A DNA stretch of 64,000 nucleotides from Pseudomonas schmalbachii. GTDB lineage: Bacteria; Pseudomonadota; Gammaproteobacteria; Pseudomonadales; Pseudomonadaceae. The position numbers and the translations under genes are program-made. The notes under the pieces were generated by a model. It saw nothing but the letters and a program-made list of their open reading frames with translations, did not search any database and was not told the origin of the DNA. The DNA is taken from positions 248,001 to 312,000 of the forward strand of contig NZ_JAELYA010000005.1 in the NCBI RefSeq assembly GCF_017589465.1. Direction: 5' to 3'. This document shows, piece by piece, positions 18,364 through 27,739 of the stretch (positions are counted from its first letter, which is position 1; each line of letters begins with the position of its first letter).

Positions 18364-20763
18364 CTAGGCCGGGAACAGCACCTTCGCCACATCGGAGAAG
18401 CGCCGGGCGAAGTGCACGGTCAGGTCTTCCTTGAGGTAGTCCGGCAGCTCCTCGAAGTCGCCGCGGTTGGGTTCCGGCAGGATCAGCTCGAAGATCTTCT
18501 GCCGCCGCGCTGCGATCACCTTCTCGCGTACCCCGCCGATTGGCAGTACCTGCCCGGTCAGGGTCAGCTCGCCAGTCATCGCCACGCCCTTCTTCGGCGC
18601 CTGGTTGCGCGCCAGGGAGAGCAGGGCGCTGGCCATGGTGACGCCGGCGCTGGGGCCGTCCTTCGGCGTGGCGCCTTCCGGTACGTGCAGGTGGACGAAG
18701 GCCTGGTCGAAGAAGGTCGGATCGCCACCGTACTTCTTCAGGTGCGAGCTGACGTAGCTGTAGGCGATTTCCGCCGATTCCTTCATCACCTCGCCGAGCT
18801 GGCCGGTGAGCTTGAAACCGCGATTCAGCGTATGGATGCGCGTCGCCTCGATCGGCAGGGTGGCGCCGCCCATGCTGGTCCAGGCCAGGCCGGTGATTAC
18901 GCCGACGCCGCTGAGCACCTGTTCGGTGCGGAATACCGGCATGCCCAGGTAGCCTTCCAGATCCTTGGCGCCAATCTTCAGATTCATCTCCGGATCTTCC
19001 AGCAGTTTCACCACCGACTTGCGCACCAGTTTGCCGAGCTGCTTCTCCAACTGACGTACGCCGGCCTCGCGGGCGTAACCCTCGATCACCGCTTTCAGCG
19101 CGGCATCGTTGATCGACAGGCGCTGCTTCGGCACGCCGGCCTTTTCCAGCTGCTTCGGCCACAGGTGGCGCTTGGCGATGGCCAGCTTCTCTTCGGCGAT
19201 GTAGCCGGACAGGCGGATCACCTCCATGCGGTCGAGCAGCGGGCCGGGGATCGCGTCCAGGGTGTTGGCGGTGCAGACGAACAGCACCTTGGACAGGTCC
19301 AGGCGCAGGTCCAGGTAGTGGTCGAGGAACTCGACGTTCTGCTCCGGATCGAGGGTTTCCAGCAGCGCCGACGCCGGGTCGCCCTGGTAGCTGCTGCCGA
19401 GCTTGTCGATCTCGTCGAGCATGATCACCGGGTTCATCACTTCCACGTCCTTCAGCGCCTGCACCAGCTTGCCGGGCAGGGCGCCGATGTAGGTGCGGCG
19501 GTGGCCCTTGATCTCCGCCTCGTCGCGCATGCCGCCGACGCTGAAGCGGTAGAACGGCCGGCCGAGACTTTCGGCGATGGACTTGCCGATGCTGGTCTTG
19601 CCCACCCCGGGCGGGCCGACCAGCAGCACGATGGAGCCGGCGATCTCGCCCTTGAAGGCGCCCACGGCGAGGAATTCGAGAATGCGGTCCTTCACGTCAT
19701 CCAGGCCGGCGTGATGCTTGTCCAGCACCTTGCGCGCGTGCTTGAGGTCGAGCTTGTCCTTGCCCAGCACGCCCCACGGCACCGATGTGGCCCAGTCCAG
19801 GTAATTGCGGGTGACGGCGTATTCCGGTGAGCCGGTTTCCAGTATCGACAGCTTGTTCAGCTCCTCGTCGATACGCTTCCGCGCCTGCTCCGGCAAGGTC
19901 TTGCCTTCCAGGCGGGCGCGGAACTCGTCGGCGTCGGCGCTCTTGTCGTCCTTGGTGATGCCCAGTTCCTGCTGGATGATCTTCAGCTGTTCCTGGAGGA
20001 AGAATTCGCGCTGGCGTTCGCCGATCTTGCGATTGACCTCGGCGGACAGCTCCTTCTGCAGGCGCGCGACCTCGACTTCCTTGCGCAGCAGCGGCAGCAC
20101 CCGCTCCATGCGTTTGAGGATCGGCACGCAATCCAGCACTTCCTGCAGCTCCGAGCCGGGCGCGGTGGTCAGCGCGGCGGCGAAGTCGGTCAGCGGCGAC
20201 GGATCGTTGGGATTGAAGCGATTCAGGTAGTTCTTCAGCTCTTCGCTGTACAGCGGGTTGAGCGGCAGCAGTTCCTTGATCGCATTGATCAGCGCCATGC
20301 CGTAGGCCTTGACCTCGTCGCTGCTGTCGATGGCGGTGTGCGGGTAATCCACCTCGACCAGGAACGGCGGCCGGTGGCGCTTCAGCCAGCTGCGGATGCG
20401 CACCCGCGCGAGGCCCTGGGCGACGAACTGCAGCGTGCCGCCTTCGCGGCTGGCATGGTGCACGCGCACCAGCGTGCCGTGTTCGGGCAGGCTGGAGGGA
20501 TCGAAGTGGCGCGGATCGTCCGGCGGGTTGTCCATGAAGAACAGCGCCAGGCAGTGATGGTCGGTCTTGGCCACCAGTTCCAGGGTTTCCGCCCACGGTT
20601 CTTCATTGACGATCACCGGCAGGACCTGTGCCGGGAAGAACGGACGGTTGTGGATCGGGATGACATAGACCGTGCTGGGCAGGCTCTGCCCCGGCAGAGC
20701 CAGGCCGGTGTTGCTGACTTCTTCGGCGCTGTGGATATCGTGAATCTCGTCTTGGTCGCTCAT
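18364..20763 (-). CDS. asrA: Lon-like ATP-dependent protease AsrA
   Basis: This 799-residue protein has the full Lon layout: an N-terminal substrate domain (about 30-230), a coiled-coil linker (about 230-300), an AAA+ module with Walker A 'GPPGVGKT' (383-390) and Walker B 'VIMLDEID', and a protease domain with Ser705 in 'KDGPSAG' and Lys748, the Lon Ser-Lys dyad. In P. aeruginosa the orthologue beside icp and pruR is AsrA, a stress protease whose induction raises heat-shock genes and aminoglycoside tolerance. I start at ATG 20763 ('MSDQDEIHD'). A sigma-32-like promoter lies just upstream. Confidence 0.95.
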   Translation of the reverse strand: MSDQDEIHDIHSAEEVSNTGLALPGQSLPSTVYVIPIHNRPFFPAQVLPVIVNEEPWAETLELVAKTDHHCLALFFMDNPPDDPRHFDPSSLPEHGTLVRVHHASREGGTLQFVAQGLARVRIRSWLKRHRPPFLVEVDYPHTAIDSSDEVKAYGMALINAIKELLPLNPLYSEELKNYLNRFNPNDPSPLTDFAAALTTAPGSELQEVLDCVPILKRMERVLPLLRKEVEVARLQKELSAEVNRKIGERQREFFLQEQLKIIQQELGITKDDKSADADEFRARLEGKTLPEQARKRIDEELNKLSILETGSPEYAVTRNYLDWATSVPWGVLGKDKLDLKHARKVLDKHHAGLDDVKDRILEFLAVGAFKGEIAGSIVLLVGPPGVGKTSIGKSIAESLGRPFYRFSVGGMRDEAEIKGHRRTYIGALPGKLVQALKDVEVMNPVIMLDEIDKLGSSYQGDPASALLETLDPEQNVEFLDHYLDLRLDLSKVLFVCTANTLDAIPGPLLDRMEVIRLSGYIAEEKLAIAKRHLWPKQLEKAGVPKQRLSINDAALKAVIEGYAREAGVRQLEKQLGKLVRKSVVKLLEDPEMNLKIGAKDLEGYLGMPVFRTEQVLSGVGVITGLAWTSMGGATLPIEATRIHTLNRGFKLTGQLGEVMKESAEIAYSYVSSHLKKYGGDPTFFDQAFVHLHVPEGATPKDGPSAGVTMASALLSLARNQAPKKGVAMTGELTLTGQVLPIGGVREKVIAARRQKIFELILPEPNRGDFEELPDYLKEDLTVHFARRFSDVAKVLFPA

Positions 20764-20793
20764 GAGGCACCTGACTGATTGAACCTGAAAGTC

Positions 20794-20822
20794 TAGATGG
20801 GGAAGGCGGCGGCGGGTTTCAA
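20794..20822 (-). promoter_or_regulatory. Sigma-32 (heat shock) type promoter of asrA
   Basis: On the minus strand, TTGAAA (20822-20817), a 14-base spacer and CCCCATCTA (20802-20794) match the RpoH consensus (CTTGAAA N12-15 CCCCATNT) closely. It ends about 30 bases before the asrA start and fits a heat-shock protease. Confidence 0.78.
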
Positions 20823-20951
20823 TCCCTGCAGGTGGCTCATCGGTATCGGCATGCTTCCGGGCCTGGGACGCCTGTCCCAGGGCTCCGTGGATGCTGGGCA
20901 GGGCGGTTGAAGTCGGGTAAAGTGCGCAAAATTTGAACAGCCCTGCCGCCA

Positions 20952-21701
20952 ATGTTCGACACTCGCCTTGCCCACCTGCCGGACCAGTCGCATACCCATG
21001 CCCACGACCACCACCAGTTGGTGATGTCGCTGGCCGGGCGCGCCGAGTTCGAGGTGGACGGGCGAGGCGGAGAGGTGTGCCGCATGCGCGCCTGCCTGGT
21101 GCCGGGCGATGCCGGGCATGCCTTCGTCGGGGTCGGCGACAACCGCATGCTGATCATCGACCTCGACGAGGGCGGAACCGGCGCCGAGGACCGCGACCTG
21201 CTCGCGCGCCTGTTCGAGGCGCCGCGCTACCCGACGCTGGATGCCGATTTCCAGAACCTGCTCAGCTACGCCGGCGCCGAGATCGCCCGCTACGGCAACG
21301 ATCCGCTGCTGGCGCGCGCCCTCGGCGGCGTGCTGATCCGTGCCCTGCACCTGCGCCTGTTCGGCGAGCAGATGCCGTTGCCCAGCGGCCCGCTGGACAT
21401 GGAGCGCATCGATGCGCACATTCTCGACAACCTGGCGCGGCGCATCACCGTCGCCGAGCTGGCCCAGGTGGCCTGCCTCAGCCCCAGCCATTTCCACGCG
21501 CAGTTCAAGGACTCGGTCGGCCTCACGCCGCACCAGTACCTGCTCAAGCTGCGCCTGGACAGCGCCGCGCGCCTGCTGCGCGAAAGCGACCTGCCGCTGG
21601 TGCGGGTCGCCGGCGAGTGCGGCTTCTCCAGCCAGAGCGCGCTGACCACGGCGATGCGCCGTTATCTCGGCCTGACGCCCAAGTCGTTGCGGCGAGGGTA
21701 G
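20952..21701 (+). CDS. pruR: AraC-family activator of proline use (PruR)
   Basis: The 249-residue protein has an N-terminal cupin with a histidine-rich strand ('HTHAHDHHQLVMSLAG') and a C-terminal AraC double helix-turn-helix ('RITVAELAQVACLSPSHFHA', 'VAGECGFSSQSALTTAMRR'). In P. aeruginosa the gene in this place is pruR, the proline-responsive activator of putAP. The histidine cluster could bind metal or a ligand. It is divergent from asrA and separated from putA by the TonB receptor gene. Assignment rests on context and domain type. Confidence 0.87.
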   Translation: MFDTRLAHLPDQSHTHAHDHHQLVMSLAGRAEFEVDGRGGEVCRMRACLVPGDAGHAFVGVGDNRMLIIDLDEGGTGAEDRDLLARLFEAPRYPTLDADFQNLLSYAGAEIARYGNDPLLARALGGVLIRALHLRLFGEQMPLPSGPLDMERIDAHILDNLARRITVAELAQVACLSPSHFHAQFKDSVGLTPHQYLLKLRLDSAARLLRESDLPLVRVAGECGFSSQSALTTAMRRYLGLTPKSLRRG

Positions 21702-21717
21702 CGGCCTTCGCCGCTCC

Positions 21718-21773
21718 GTAGGGCGGGTGCAACCCGCCATTGCGGATGTGTGGCGGGTTTCACCCGCCCTACG
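21718..21773. repeat. Dispersed palindromic repeat, type C (copy 1)
   Basis: GTAGGGCGGGTGCAACCCGCC ... GGCGGGTTTCACCCGCCCTAC forms a long palindrome 17 bases after the pruR stop and 23 bases before the end of the convergent receptor gene. A second copy lies at 52833. It could also act as a bidirectional terminator. Confidence 0.85.
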
Positions 21774-21796
21774 TTGCCGGTTGACCCGGCATTTCC

Positions 21797-23851
21797 TCAA
21801 AACGCCACCTTCACCCCCGCCTCGATGCTGCGTCCCGCCGCCGGCACGCTGTCGCGCAGGATCGAGCTGGCGTAGCGCACGGTCTGGTCGGTCAGGTTGT
21901 CACCCTTGACGAAAGCCAGCCAGTCGCTGTCGCCAAGCGCGAAGCGGTAGCCCAGGCTGGCGCCGAGGGTGGTGTAGCTGTCGGTGGGCAGTTCCTCGTC
22001 CGGCACGCGGTGCTGCGAGGCGGCGTGTTCCACCTCAAGTCGCGCCTGCCATTGCTGCAGTTCCCAGATCAGCGCGCTGTTCAGGCGCAGCGGGGCGATG
22101 CGCGGCAGGGGCTCGCCGCTGTCCCTGTTCTTCGCCCGGGTGTAGTCGCCGGAGAGCTCCAGGTCGAAGTTGCCATACGGACTCTGCAGCAGGTGGATGC
22201 GGTCCTGCGCTTCCACCCCATAGAACTCCGCTCGCACCCCGCTGTAGAGGAATTCCGGCAGCGCATCCTCGCTGTCGGCATCCACCACTTCGCCTTCCTC
22301 GTCGCGGTAGCGGCCGCTGGCGAGCAGGCCGATGTAGTTGGAGAAGCGGCTGTAGAACAGGCCGACGCTGCCTTTATGCACGCCATTATCGAAGCGCAGG
22401 GCGAGGTCGCTGGAGACCGCCTTTTCCTTGTCCGCATCGGCATCGCCCACTTCGAAGGTGCCGGTCGCCGCGTGCGGGCCGTTGGCGTACAGCTCGTAGA
22501 AGGTCGGTGCGCGCTCGGTGTAGCTGAGGGTGGCGGCCAGCGACCAGACTGGCGTCAGCCGGTACACCGCGCCGCTGGACAGGCTGCCGGCGGTGAAGCT
22601 GCGCGAGCGGTCGTTCTCGGCGAAACGTTCGTTGCCCTTGGCGTCCGGATCGATCTGGCTGTGCTCCAGACGGCCGCCGAAACTCAGGTCCAGACGGTCG
22701 GTGGCTTTCCATTCCTCCAGAACGAAGAGTGCCGAGCTGTCGGTTTCGGTATGCGGCACGAAGGCTTCCTCGCCGAGGGCGGAGAAGCGGCTGTTGCCGA
22801 TCTGCGCGCCGATCACGCCCTCCAGCGGGCCGAGCGGGCGATGGCGGGCTTCGACGCGGCCTTCGTAGCCGTCGTTCTTGAAGGTGGTGCCGGTCTCGCC
22901 GCCTTCGAGTTCCTTGTGCTGGTACTCGGTGTAGGCCGCATCGAACTTCAGCGAGGTGAAGAGGCCGTCCAGATCGCGGATTTCCGAGGCGAAGGCGTAG
23001 CGGTCCTGATGCATCTTCAGGCGCACGTCGTCCTCGGCGGGTGAGCCGTAGTTGCTGTCGTAGCCGCTGTAGGAAAGCCCGGCGTAGCCGTGATCCCAGT
23101 GGTAGCTGCCACCAACGGCGCCGTTGTCCTGGCGGCCGTCGCTGTTGGCCACGCGGTGCTTGCGGGTATCTCCGTCTATTTCCCGCTGACGGGCGGAGTG
23201 GGCGTAGCCAGGGATACGCAGGTCGTTGAATTCGCGGGAGCCGGCGTCCAGGTGCAGGGCGAAACGGCCGTCGCCGGCCTCCAGCGCACCCGCGGCGGCG
23301 CGAGTGGTGTCGGCGCCGCCGTAGCGCAGTTCGCCGCGACCATGCAGGCCATCCACCGCTTCGCTGGGGATGCGGTTGTCGAAACTGTTGACCACGCCGC
23401 CGATGGCGTTGCCGCCGTAGAGCAGGGCGGCCGGGCCACGGACTACCTCGATGCGCTCCACGGCGTTCGGATCTTCCGGCACGGCGTGGTCATAGGACAG
23501 CGATGAGGCATCCAGCGCGCCGACGCCATTGCGCAGCACGCGGATGCGGTCGCCATCCATGCCGCGGATGATCGGCCGGCTGGCGCCGGGGCCGAACCAG
23601 GTCGAGGACACGCCCGGCAAGCCGTTGAGGGTTTCGCCCAGGCTGCCCTGCTGGCGCAGCGTCAGCTCGTCGCCCTGCAGGACGCTGCTGGGAGCGGCCG
23701 GAGAGTCGCTGCCCAGCGGATTGCCGGTGATGACCTGCGGCGCCAGTTCGCTCGGCCTGTCGTCGGCGGCGAAGGCCGGCAGGCTGCCGAGCAGCACCAG
23801 GGCCAGCGGCGTGAGGGCCCACTGTGGGCGGTGGAGAAGGGGTGAAGGCAT
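21797..23851 (-). CDS. TonB-dependent receptor, ZnuD-like (zinc uptake)
   Basis: The 684-residue precursor has a signal peptide ending 'SLPAFA|AD'. A plug domain follows, with 'SLGETLNGLPGVSSTWFGPG', 'RPIIRGMDGDRIRVL' and 'PNAVERIEVVRGPAALLYG'; a full 22-strand-type barrel ends in the aromatic-terminated 'EAGVKVAF'. The overall pattern resembles ZnuD of Neisseria and the Zur-controlled P. aeruginosa receptor found between pruR and putA. Substrate prediction as zinc rests mainly on the Zur-like palindrome upstream. No frameshift is seen. Confidence 0.88.
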   Translation of the reverse strand: MPSPLLHRPQWALTPLALVLLGSLPAFAADDRPSELAPQVITGNPLGSDSPAAPSSVLQGDELTLRQQGSLGETLNGLPGVSSTWFGPGASRPIIRGMDGDRIRVLRNGVGALDASSLSYDHAVPEDPNAVERIEVVRGPAALLYGGNAIGGVVNSFDNRIPSEAVDGLHGRGELRYGGADTTRAAAGALEAGDGRFALHLDAGSREFNDLRIPGYAHSARQREIDGDTRKHRVANSDGRQDNGAVGGSYHWDHGYAGLSYSGYDSNYGSPAEDDVRLKMHQDRYAFASEIRDLDGLFTSLKFDAAYTEYQHKELEGGETGTTFKNDGYEGRVEARHRPLGPLEGVIGAQIGNSRFSALGEEAFVPHTETDSSALFVLEEWKATDRLDLSFGGRLEHSQIDPDAKGNERFAENDRSRSFTAGSLSSGAVYRLTPVWSLAATLSYTERAPTFYELYANGPHAATGTFEVGDADADKEKAVSSDLALRFDNGVHKGSVGLFYSRFSNYIGLLASGRYRDEEGEVVDADSEDALPEFLYSGVRAEFYGVEAQDRIHLLQSPYGNFDLELSGDYTRAKNRDSGEPLPRIAPLRLNSALIWELQQWQARLEVEHAASQHRVPDEELPTDSYTTLGASLGYRFALGDSDWLAFVKGDNLTDQTVRYASSILRDSVPAAGRSIEAGVKVAF

Positions 23852-23978
23852 GGACAGCTCCTTGATTTCTGGCAGGCAAGACTTCCCCGTCCCGCGGAAA
23901 ACGCAGGTTTGAAAAATGGGCGAGACGGGGCGGCCGACAGAGGTGAAAACCTGTCGGCTGGATAGTGTTGGCTATTTG

Positions 23979-23998
23979 TCGTTATAACATAACATATC
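23979..23998 (-). promoter_or_regulatory. Zur-box-like palindrome upstream of the ZnuD-like gene
   Basis: On the minus strand the sequence TATGTTATGTTATAAC differs at one position from the Zur core TGTTATANTATAAC. It lies about 130 bases before the receptor start in an AT-rich stretch that contrasts with the GC-rich surroundings. The rest of the 405-base gap between the receptor gene and putA shows no gene I can support. Confidence 0.65.
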
Positions 23999-24256
23999 TT
24001 TTCGTTAGAAAAAGCCCATCGCTTAGATTCGGATCAGCAATTCGCTGCCGGAGAGGAAATGCCCACTCCAGAGTTTTTCGCAAAAACTCCGGAGCCTTGA
24101 GCAAGAAACGGCAGGCCGCCTCCCACTAGATTCCGCCATCCGGTTTTTCCGCCGGAGGCTGGCCGTGCCATCGAACCGGGCTGGACCCGGTTGGCGCCGC
24201 GGGCTGTACTGACAATTCCTACAAGGCAAACCATGGCTCCAAGAGAGGAGGGCGTG

Positions 24257-27200
24257 ATGTTCACAGCCAGTCACGTCTTGAAAGGCGAATTCCTTACCCG
24301 GACCGCCGCCGAGTTCTTCCCCGCGATCAGCGCCAACTACGCGGTCGACGAGGAAGCCTACCTGGGTGAGCTGCTGCAGCTCGCCGATCCTGGTCCCGAT
24401 GGCATCGAGGCTATCCGCCGCGACGCCCGCGCACTGATCGAAACCGTGCGCGCCCGGGACAACGCCGTCGATACCCTCGACGCGCTCCTGCGCCAGTACA
24501 GCCTCGATACCCACGAAGGCCTGATGCTGATGTGCCTGGCCGAAGCCCTGCTGCGCGTGCCCGACGCCGCGACCGCCGACGCGCTGATCCGCGACAAGCT
24601 GTCCGCCGCCGACTGGCAGCGCCACCTCGGCCAGAGCGACAACGTGCTGGTCAACTTCGCCGCCTGGGGCCTGGTGATGACCGGCAAGGTGGTCACCCTG
24701 GACAGCCGCACCGACGCCCGACCGTCCAGCGTTATCGGCAAGCTGGTGCAGCGCTCCGGCGAGCCGGTGATCCGCGCCGCGATGAACCAGGCGATGAAGC
24801 TGATGGGCAAGCAGTTCGTCCTCGGCCGCACCATTTCCGAAGCCCTGAAGAACGGCCGTCCGTGCCGCGAGCAGGGTTACACCTACTCCTTCGACATGCT
24901 TGGCGAGGCCGCGCTGACTGTCGCCGACGCCGAGAAGTACATGGCCGACTACCGCAAGGCCATCGACACCGTCGGCGCCGAGCCGCAGGTCGGCCCGGGT
25001 CCGCGTCCGTCGATCTCGATCAAGCTCTCCGCGCTGCACCCGCGCTACGAAGTCGCCCAGCGCGAGCGCGTGCTGACCGAACTGTTCGCCAGCGTCCGCG
25101 ACCTGGCCGTGCGCGCCCGCAATCTGAACGTCGGCATCACCATCGACGCCGAGGAAGCCGACCGCCTGGAACTCTCCCTCGAACTGTTCGAGAAGCTGCT
25201 GCGCGACCCGGCCATCGCCGGCTGGGGCGAGTTCGGCCTGGTAATCCAGGCGTACTCCAAGCGCTGCCTGCCGGTGCTGGTCTGGCTGACCCTGCTCGGC
25301 AAGGAGCTCGGCGCGCGCATCCCGCTGCGTCTGGTGAAGGGCGCCTACTGGGACAGCGAGATCAAGCAGTGCCAGGTCCAGGGTCTGGACGGCTACCCGG
25401 TCTACACCCGCAAGGAAGGCACCGACACCTCCTACCTGGCCTGCGCCCGCTACCTGCTCAGCGAGCACACCCGTGGCGTGATCTACCCGCAGTTCGCCAG
25501 CCATAACGCCCACACCGTGACCAGCATCCTGGCGATGGGTGCCGCGGCCAAGGCCGAATCGGGTGAAGAGCGCGAGTTCGAGTTCCAGCGCCTGCACGGC
25601 ATGGGCGACGCGCTGTACGACACGGTGATCGAGAAGTACCGCAAGAACGTGCGCATCTACGCCCCGGTCGGCGCCCACAAGGACCTGCTGCCGTACCTGG
25701 TGCGCCGCCTGCTGGAAAACGGCGCCAACTCCTCCTTCGTGCACAAGCTGGTCGACCCGCGCGTGCCGGTGGACACCCTGATCCAGCACCCGGTCACCCA
25801 GCTGCGCCAGTTCAAGACCTTCGGCAACGACCGCATTCCCCTCCCGCAGGCGATCTTCGGCGCCGGGCGGAAAAACTCCCAGGGCATCAACATGAATATC
25901 CAGAATCAGTGGAACGAGCTGGAGCTCGCCTACAAGCCATTCCTGTCCCACAAGTGGCAGGCCGCGCCGGTCGTCAACGGCGAGCGCCTCGCCGGCCCGG
26001 CCCGGGAAGTGCGTTGCCCGTTCGACCTGGAGAAGGTCGTCGGCAGCGTGCAGTACGCCACCGCCGAGCAGGCCGCCAAGGCCCTCGACGCCCTGCAGGC
26101 CGCCTGGCCGCGTTGGAGCGCCACGCCGGTCGAAGAGCGCGCGGCGATCTTCGAGCGCCTGGCCGACCTGCTGGAAGCCAATCGCGGCGAGCTGATGGCC
26201 CTGTGCACCCTGGAAGCCGGCAAGTCGCTGCAGGACGGCATCGACGAAATCCGTGAAGCCGTGGACTTCTGCCGCTACTACGCGCAGCAGGCGCGCCAGC
26301 GTCTGGTCCGCATCGAGCTGCCGGGCCCGACCGGCGAGCGCAACGAGCTGTTCTACGAAGGCCGCGGAATCTTCGCCTGCGTCAGCCCGTGGAACTTCCC
26401 GCTGGCGATCTTCCTCGGCCAGATCAGCGCCGCCCTGGTTGCCGGCAACACCGTGCTGGCCAAGCCGGCCGAGCAGACCAGCCTGATCGCCGCGCGCACC
26501 GTCGAGCTGATGTTCGAAGCCGGCCTGCCGACCGACGCCATCGCCCTGCTGCCGGGCGACGGCGCCACCCTCGGCGGTGTGTTCTGCCGTGACGCCCGCG
26601 TCGCCGGCGTGGCCTTCACCGGCTCCACCGACACCGCGCGCATCATCAATCGCCAACTGGCGGAGAAACCCGGCGCAATTGCTGCGTTGATCGCCGAAAC
26701 CGGCGGCCAGAACGCGATGATCGTCGATTCCACCGCATTACCTGAACAGGTGATCAAGGATGCTGTACAATCCGCGTTCACCAGCGCCGGCCAGCGCTGC
26801 TCCGCACTGCGCGTGATGTATGTCCAGCAGGACATCGCCGAACGCGTGATCGAGCTGCTCAAGGGCGCCATGGCCGAGTTGAAGGTCGGCCCAACCGACA
26901 TTCGCGTCAGCGATGTCGGCCCGGTGATCGACGCCGAGGCCAAGGCTGGCCTGGAACAGCACGTCGGCGCGCTCAAGGCCGCCGGCAAACTGATCGCCGA
27001 GACCAAGCTGCCCGCTAGCCTGAACGGCCATTTCGTCGCCCCGGTCGCGTTCGAGATCGGCGGCATCGACGAGCTGAAGAAGGAAAACTTCGGTCCGATC
27101 CTGCACGTGGTGCGCTACGCCGCCGAAGACCTGGAGAAGGTCGTCGCCGCGATCAACGCCACCGGCTATGGCCTGACCATGGGCGTGCACAGCCGCAACG

Positions 27201-27439
27201 AGGAGACCGCTCGTCGCATCGAGCACCTGGCGCGGGTCGGCAACCTCTACGTCAACCGCAACCAGATCGGTGCGGTGGTCGGCGTACAACCGTTCGGCGG
27301 GCATGGACTGTCCGGCACCGGGCCGAAGGCCGGTGGACCGAACTACCTGCTGCGTTTCGTCAGCGAACGCACCACTTCGGTGAATACCACCGCGGTGGGT
27401 GGCAACGCTTCTCTGCTGTCCCTCGCGGACGCCGAGTAA
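24257..27439 (+). CDS. putA: Bifunctional proline dehydrogenase / P5C dehydrogenase PutA
   Basis: PutA oxidises proline to glutamate in two steps. At 1060 residues it has the FAD-dependent proline dehydrogenase barrel (about 190-490; 'RLVKGAYWDSEIKQ', 'ASHNAHTVTSIL') and the aldehyde dehydrogenase domain (about 560-1050; 'SPWNFPLAIFLGQ', 'AETGGQNAMIVD', catalytic Cys in 'SAGQRCSALRV'). It lacks the N-terminal ribbon-helix-helix DNA-binding domain of E. coli or P. putida PutA, so it should not repress its own gene; PruR is the likely regulator. I start at ATG 24257 behind 'gaggaggg'; an upstream in-frame ATG at 24233 lacks such a site. Confidence 0.97.
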   Translation: MFTASHVLKGEFLTRTAAEFFPAISANYAVDEEAYLGELLQLADPGPDGIEAIRRDARALIETVRARDNAVDTLDALLRQYSLDTHEGLMLMCLAEALLRVPDAATADALIRDKLSAADWQRHLGQSDNVLVNFAAWGLVMTGKVVTLDSRTDARPSSVIGKLVQRSGEPVIRAAMNQAMKLMGKQFVLGRTISEALKNGRPCREQGYTYSFDMLGEAALTVADAEKYMADYRKAIDTVGAEPQVGPGPRPSISIKLSALHPRYEVAQRERVLTELFASVRDLAVRARNLNVGITIDAEEADRLELSLELFEKLLRDPAIAGWGEFGLVIQAYSKRCLPVLVWLTLLGKELGARIPLRLVKGAYWDSEIKQCQVQGLDGYPVYTRKEGTDTSYLACARYLLSEHTRGVIYPQFASHNAHTVTSILAMGAAAKAESGEEREFEFQRLHGMGDALYDTVIEKYRKNVRIYAPVGAHKDLLPYLVRRLLENGANSSFVHKLVDPRVPVDTLIQHPVTQLRQFKTFGNDRIPLPQAIFGAGRKNSQGINMNIQNQWNELELAYKPFLSHKWQAAPVVNGERLAGPAREVRCPFDLEKVVGSVQYATAEQAAKALDALQAAWPRWSATPVEERAAIFERLADLLEANRGELMALCTLEAGKSLQDGIDEIREAVDFCRYYAQQARQRLVRIELPGPTGERNELFYEGRGIFACVSPWNFPLAIFLGQISAALVAGNTVLAKPAEQTSLIAARTVELMFEAGLPTDAIALLPGDGATLGGVFCRDARVAGVAFTGSTDTARIINRQLAEKPGAIAALIAETGGQNAMIVDSTALPEQVIKDAVQSAFTSAGQRCSALRVMYVQQDIAERVIELLKGAMAELKVGPTDIRVSDVGPVIDAEAKAGLEQHVGALKAAGKLIAETKLPASLNGHFVAPVAFEIGGIDELKKENFGPILHVVRYAAEDLEKVVAAINATGYGLTMGVHSRNEETARRIEHLARVGNLYVNRNQIGAVVGVQPFGGHGLSGTGPKAGGPNYLLRFVSERTTSVNTTAVGGNASLLSLADAE

Positions 27440-27446
27440 GACCGAC

Positions 27447-27477
27447 AACCGGGCGCCCCGCGCCCGGTTCGTTTTTT
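27447..27477 (+). terminator. Terminator after putA
   Basis: AACCGGGCG / CGCCCGGTT with a CCCCG loop and a GTTTTTT tail starts 8 bases after the putA stop. It separates putA from putP. The remaining bases to 27739 hold no other gene; the putP leader near 27715 has an Hfq/Crc-like motif. Confidence 0.9.
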
Positions 27478-27714
27478 CCGATCCGGACCTGATCGTGCAC
27501 AGGTCCGGCCAGATATCCGCCACCGGGGTGAGACGGGGCGGGAAGGACAGCCGATTCGCCACAAGCGGCGGAAAGGTCTGACGTGAAGTGCCCGGTTGTT
27601 TGACCTCGAATGGGGTCTCGTGCATTTCCGGCTTGCGAGAGCAAGCGCCACCGGGGCAGCGCCATCCGCGCGGCCTTGTCAGTCAAGGGCCCGGAGTACC
27701 CTGCGGGTCTGGAT

Positions 27715-27723
27715 AAAAACAAG
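27715..27723 (+). promoter_or_regulatory. Hfq/Crc-type A-rich motif at putP ribosome binding site
   Basis: AAAAACAAG lies just before the 'aggggag' ribosome binding site of putP. A-rich AAN repeats at this place are the known binding sites of the Hfq/Crc catabolite repression complex in Pseudomonas. Confidence 0.5.
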
Positions 27724-27739
27724 CTTTAGGGGAGCCCCC

